From positions 881,856-945,855 of the forward strand of contig NZ_JAELVM010000001.1 in NCBI RefSeq assembly GCF_016745235.1: DNA of 64,000 nucleotides, given 5' to 3'. Position numbers and translations under genes: made by a program. Within the stretch, counting starts at the first letter, position 1, and every line of letters starts with the position of its first letter. The notes below the pieces were generated by a model. It worked only from the letters and a program-made list of their open reading frames with translations, did no database searches and was not told the origin of the DNA. Origin of the DNA: Chryseobacterium endalhagicum. Lineage in GTDB: Bacteria; Bacteroidota; Bacteroidia; Flavobacteriales; Weeksellaceae. Of this stretch, positions 62,859 to 64,000 are shown one piece after another.

Positions 62859-62866
62859 TAGTTTTG
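62859..62866 (+). promoter_or_regulatory. Putative -7 box for the YcxB-like gene
   Basis: TAGTTTTG matches TAnnTTTG, 34 bases before the ATG at 62901. Confidence 0.45.
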
Positions 62867-62900
62867 TACTCTTTAAGAACAAACTAAATATTTCTGAGAA

Positions 62901-63428
62901 ATGAATGGCGATAAAATCATCAAATTGAATGTAAACAGAAAGGATTTCGAGGAAATTTATTTCAGTGGCAACCAGGGAAGCCTGTTTTTTTCACCAACTA
63001 CCAAAGGGAAGGCTGTAACTACTGCAGTGATGGGGCTTATTGTATTGATCCTGTTTTATTTTAAAGGAGATTTAAGCAAGGAAAAGTTTGGAATTTTATA
63101 TTTCGCAAGCTTTTTATTTCTGCTTTGTACCGTTTATCTTTCTTTAAGCATCAATAAAGTTTCCCGATGGAAAAAAGAAGTGAATAAATATCTGAAATCA
63201 CTTGAAAATTCTGAAATATACGAGATCAGATTTAATAATGATATTTTTAATGTAAATCTTAATCATCAGGAAGAGCTCAGTAAATGGGAAGATTTTAAAT
63301 ACTTTGATGCTAATGATGAATTTATTTCTCTGGAAGGAAAGTATAATTACATGTTCCCGAAAAAATCCATGAGTAAATCAGATTATGACACGCTCAAACA
63401 GGCAGCAAAGAAAAGTATAAAACAATAA
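62901..63428 (+). CDS. YcxB-like membrane protein
   Basis: A 175-residue protein with two membrane helices (about residues 36-54 and 64-82) after an N-terminal beta segment. The C-terminal part (IYEIRFNNDIFNVNLNHQEE, the KWEDFKYF strand with ISLEGKYNYMFPKKSM) has the pattern of the YcxB-like C-terminal domain, a small beta domain found in poorly characterised membrane proteins. Function unknown. It has its own promoter-like box and a bidirectional terminator shared with the converging cysteine synthase-family gene. Confidence 0.7.
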   Translation: MNGDKIIKLNVNRKDFEEIYFSGNQGSLFFSPTTKGKAVTTAVMGLIVLILFYFKGDLSKEKFGILYFASFLFLLCTVYLSLSINKVSRWKKEVNKYLKSLENSEIYEIRFNNDIFNVNLNHQEELSKWEDFKYFDANDEFISLEGKYNYMFPKKSMSKSDYDTLKQAAKKSIKQ

Positions 63429-63457
63429 AAAAATCAGAGCACTAGCTCTGATTTTCT
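63429..63457. terminator. Bidirectional terminator
   Basis: AAAATCAGAGC and GCTCTGATTTT form a perfect 11-bp stem with an ACTA loop, between the YcxB-like gene and the converging cysteine synthase-family gene. Confidence 0.85.
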
Positions 63458-63490
63458 ATTTATATAAAAGGATTTACTTCTTGTCTTTGA

Positions 63491-64000
63491 TTAATCTAAC
63501 CAGCCCATTTCCTTCATCCACTCATCATTGTAGATTTTTCCTACATATCTTGAGCCGTGGTCGTGAAGAAGAACTACAATCACATCATCTTTGGTGAACT
63601 GATCTTTCATCTGGATCAGAGAAGCAATGGCACTTCCCGCAGAATATCCGCAGAAAATTCCTTCTTCCTTAGCCAGTTTTCTTGCGTAGATTGCACCGTC
63701 TTTATCCGTTACTTTTTCAAAATGATCAATTACGGACATATCATAATTTTCAGGAATAATATCTTCCCCGATGCCTTCCGTGATGTAAGTGTAAGCATGA
63801 TCGTAATGCAGTTCACCTGTTTCATGGAATTCCTTTAGAATAGAACCGTAAGTATCTACACCAATCACTTTAATATCTGGATTTTTTTCCTTGAAAAATG
63901 TTCCGCAGCCTGTAATGGTACCTCCTGTTCCGGCACCTACTACAAAATGCGTCAGGTTACCTTCCGTCTGTTCCCAGATCTCCGGAGCGGTAGATTCATA
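63491..64000 (-). CDS. Cysteine synthase / cystathionine beta-synthase family PLP enzyme (5' truncated)
   Basis: C-terminal 169 residues of a fold-type II PLP enzyme; the frame is open to the right edge, so the gene starts beyond the window (the GTG-derived start at 63868 is internal). Visible motifs are FVVGAGTGGTITGCG, which cradles the PLP phosphate, and EGIFCGYSAGSAIASL near residue 120 of the fragment. The C-terminus (DHGSRYVGKIYNDEWMKEMG) matches cysteine synthase-like and cystathionine beta-synthase-like enzymes, which replace the beta-substituent of serine or O-acetylserine with sulfide or homocysteine. No CBS regulatory domains follow. Confidence 0.9.
   Translation of the reverse strand, partial: YESTAPEIWEQTEGNLTHFVVGAGTGGTITGCGTFFKEKNPDIKVIGVDTYGSILKEFHETGELHYDHAYTYITEGIGEDIIPENYDMSVIDHFEKVTDKDGAIYARKLAKEEGIFCGYSAGSAIASLIQMKDQFTKDDVIVVLLHDHGSRYVGKIYNDEWMKEMGWLD

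Overview
The window looks like a chromosomal segment of a Flavobacteriia member, most likely Chryseobacterium or a close Weeksellaceae relative. This is inference from gene content. The supporting traits are low-to-moderate GC, promoters with a TAnnTTTG -7 box in place of sigma70 boxes, type IX secretion C-terminal sorting domains on secreted enzymes, a SusC/SusD pair, a subtype iii (Bacteroidota) type VI secretion tube/spike set, HMG-CoA synthase of the mevalonate route, and many lipoproteins ending their signal in a short lipobox. No rRNA, tRNA, CRISPR array or intact insertion sequence was seen.

Layout. 1-793: tail of an old-yellow-enzyme gene and a DUF2752 membrane protein. 981-13642: a one-strand type VI secretion accessory island. 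It holds TssD (Hcp-like tube), VgrG, a 56-residue spike-like fragment, a DUF2931 lipoprotein, a Tle1/DUF2235 lipase-type effector, a small membrane protein, a LysM-type protein, a secreted Ala-rich protein, a DUF4280 PAAR-like tip, a 931-residue OmpA-domain protein and three more small proteins, two of them lipoproteins. 13893-16356: a membrane module of DUF3592, GIDE-domain, LemA and a multi-TM protein. 16662-23664: a T9SS endonuclease I, DUF4136 lipoprotein, DUF5522, an HEkiH membrane protein, a D-cysteine desulfhydrase-like enzyme, a LysM glucosaminidase and HemL. 24092-27836: two paralogous amidohydrolases, one with a Tat-like leader, on either side of an AraC regulator. 28595-34403: a beta-helix lipoprotein and TonB receptor divergent from a PhoB/PhoR-like two-component pair. 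34540-46030: housekeeping and secreted enzymes (GH13 lipoprotein, GreA-like factor, M4 metallopeptidase, ThyA, serine hydrolase, M1 aminopeptidase). 46537-54845: methyltransferase, HMG-CoA synthase, an esterase-like protein and the SusC/SusD pair. 54937-64000: AraC regulator, aldehyde dehydrogenase and DUF779 protein, a dicarboxylate symporter, a subtilase, CbpA/CbpM-like chaperones and a truncated cysteine synthase-family gene.

The most distinctive part is the type VI island. TssD forms the tube, VgrG and the DUF4280 protein the spike and its tip, and the lipase and OmpA-domain proteins are the best cargo candidates. The interspersed lipoproteins and small membrane protein are candidate immunity factors. 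No baseplate, sheath or membrane-complex gene is present here, so this is an accessory or tail-end cluster.

Intergenic DNA is unusually rich in repeats. There is a 167-bp MITE-like pair in opposite orientation, a ~125-bp inverted pair, ~110-bp inverted repeats bracketing one amidohydrolase gene, a 103-bp tandem repeat, an octamer tandem array, GCTTTAGC palindromic elements and a GC-rich structured element after the aldehyde dehydrogenase gene.
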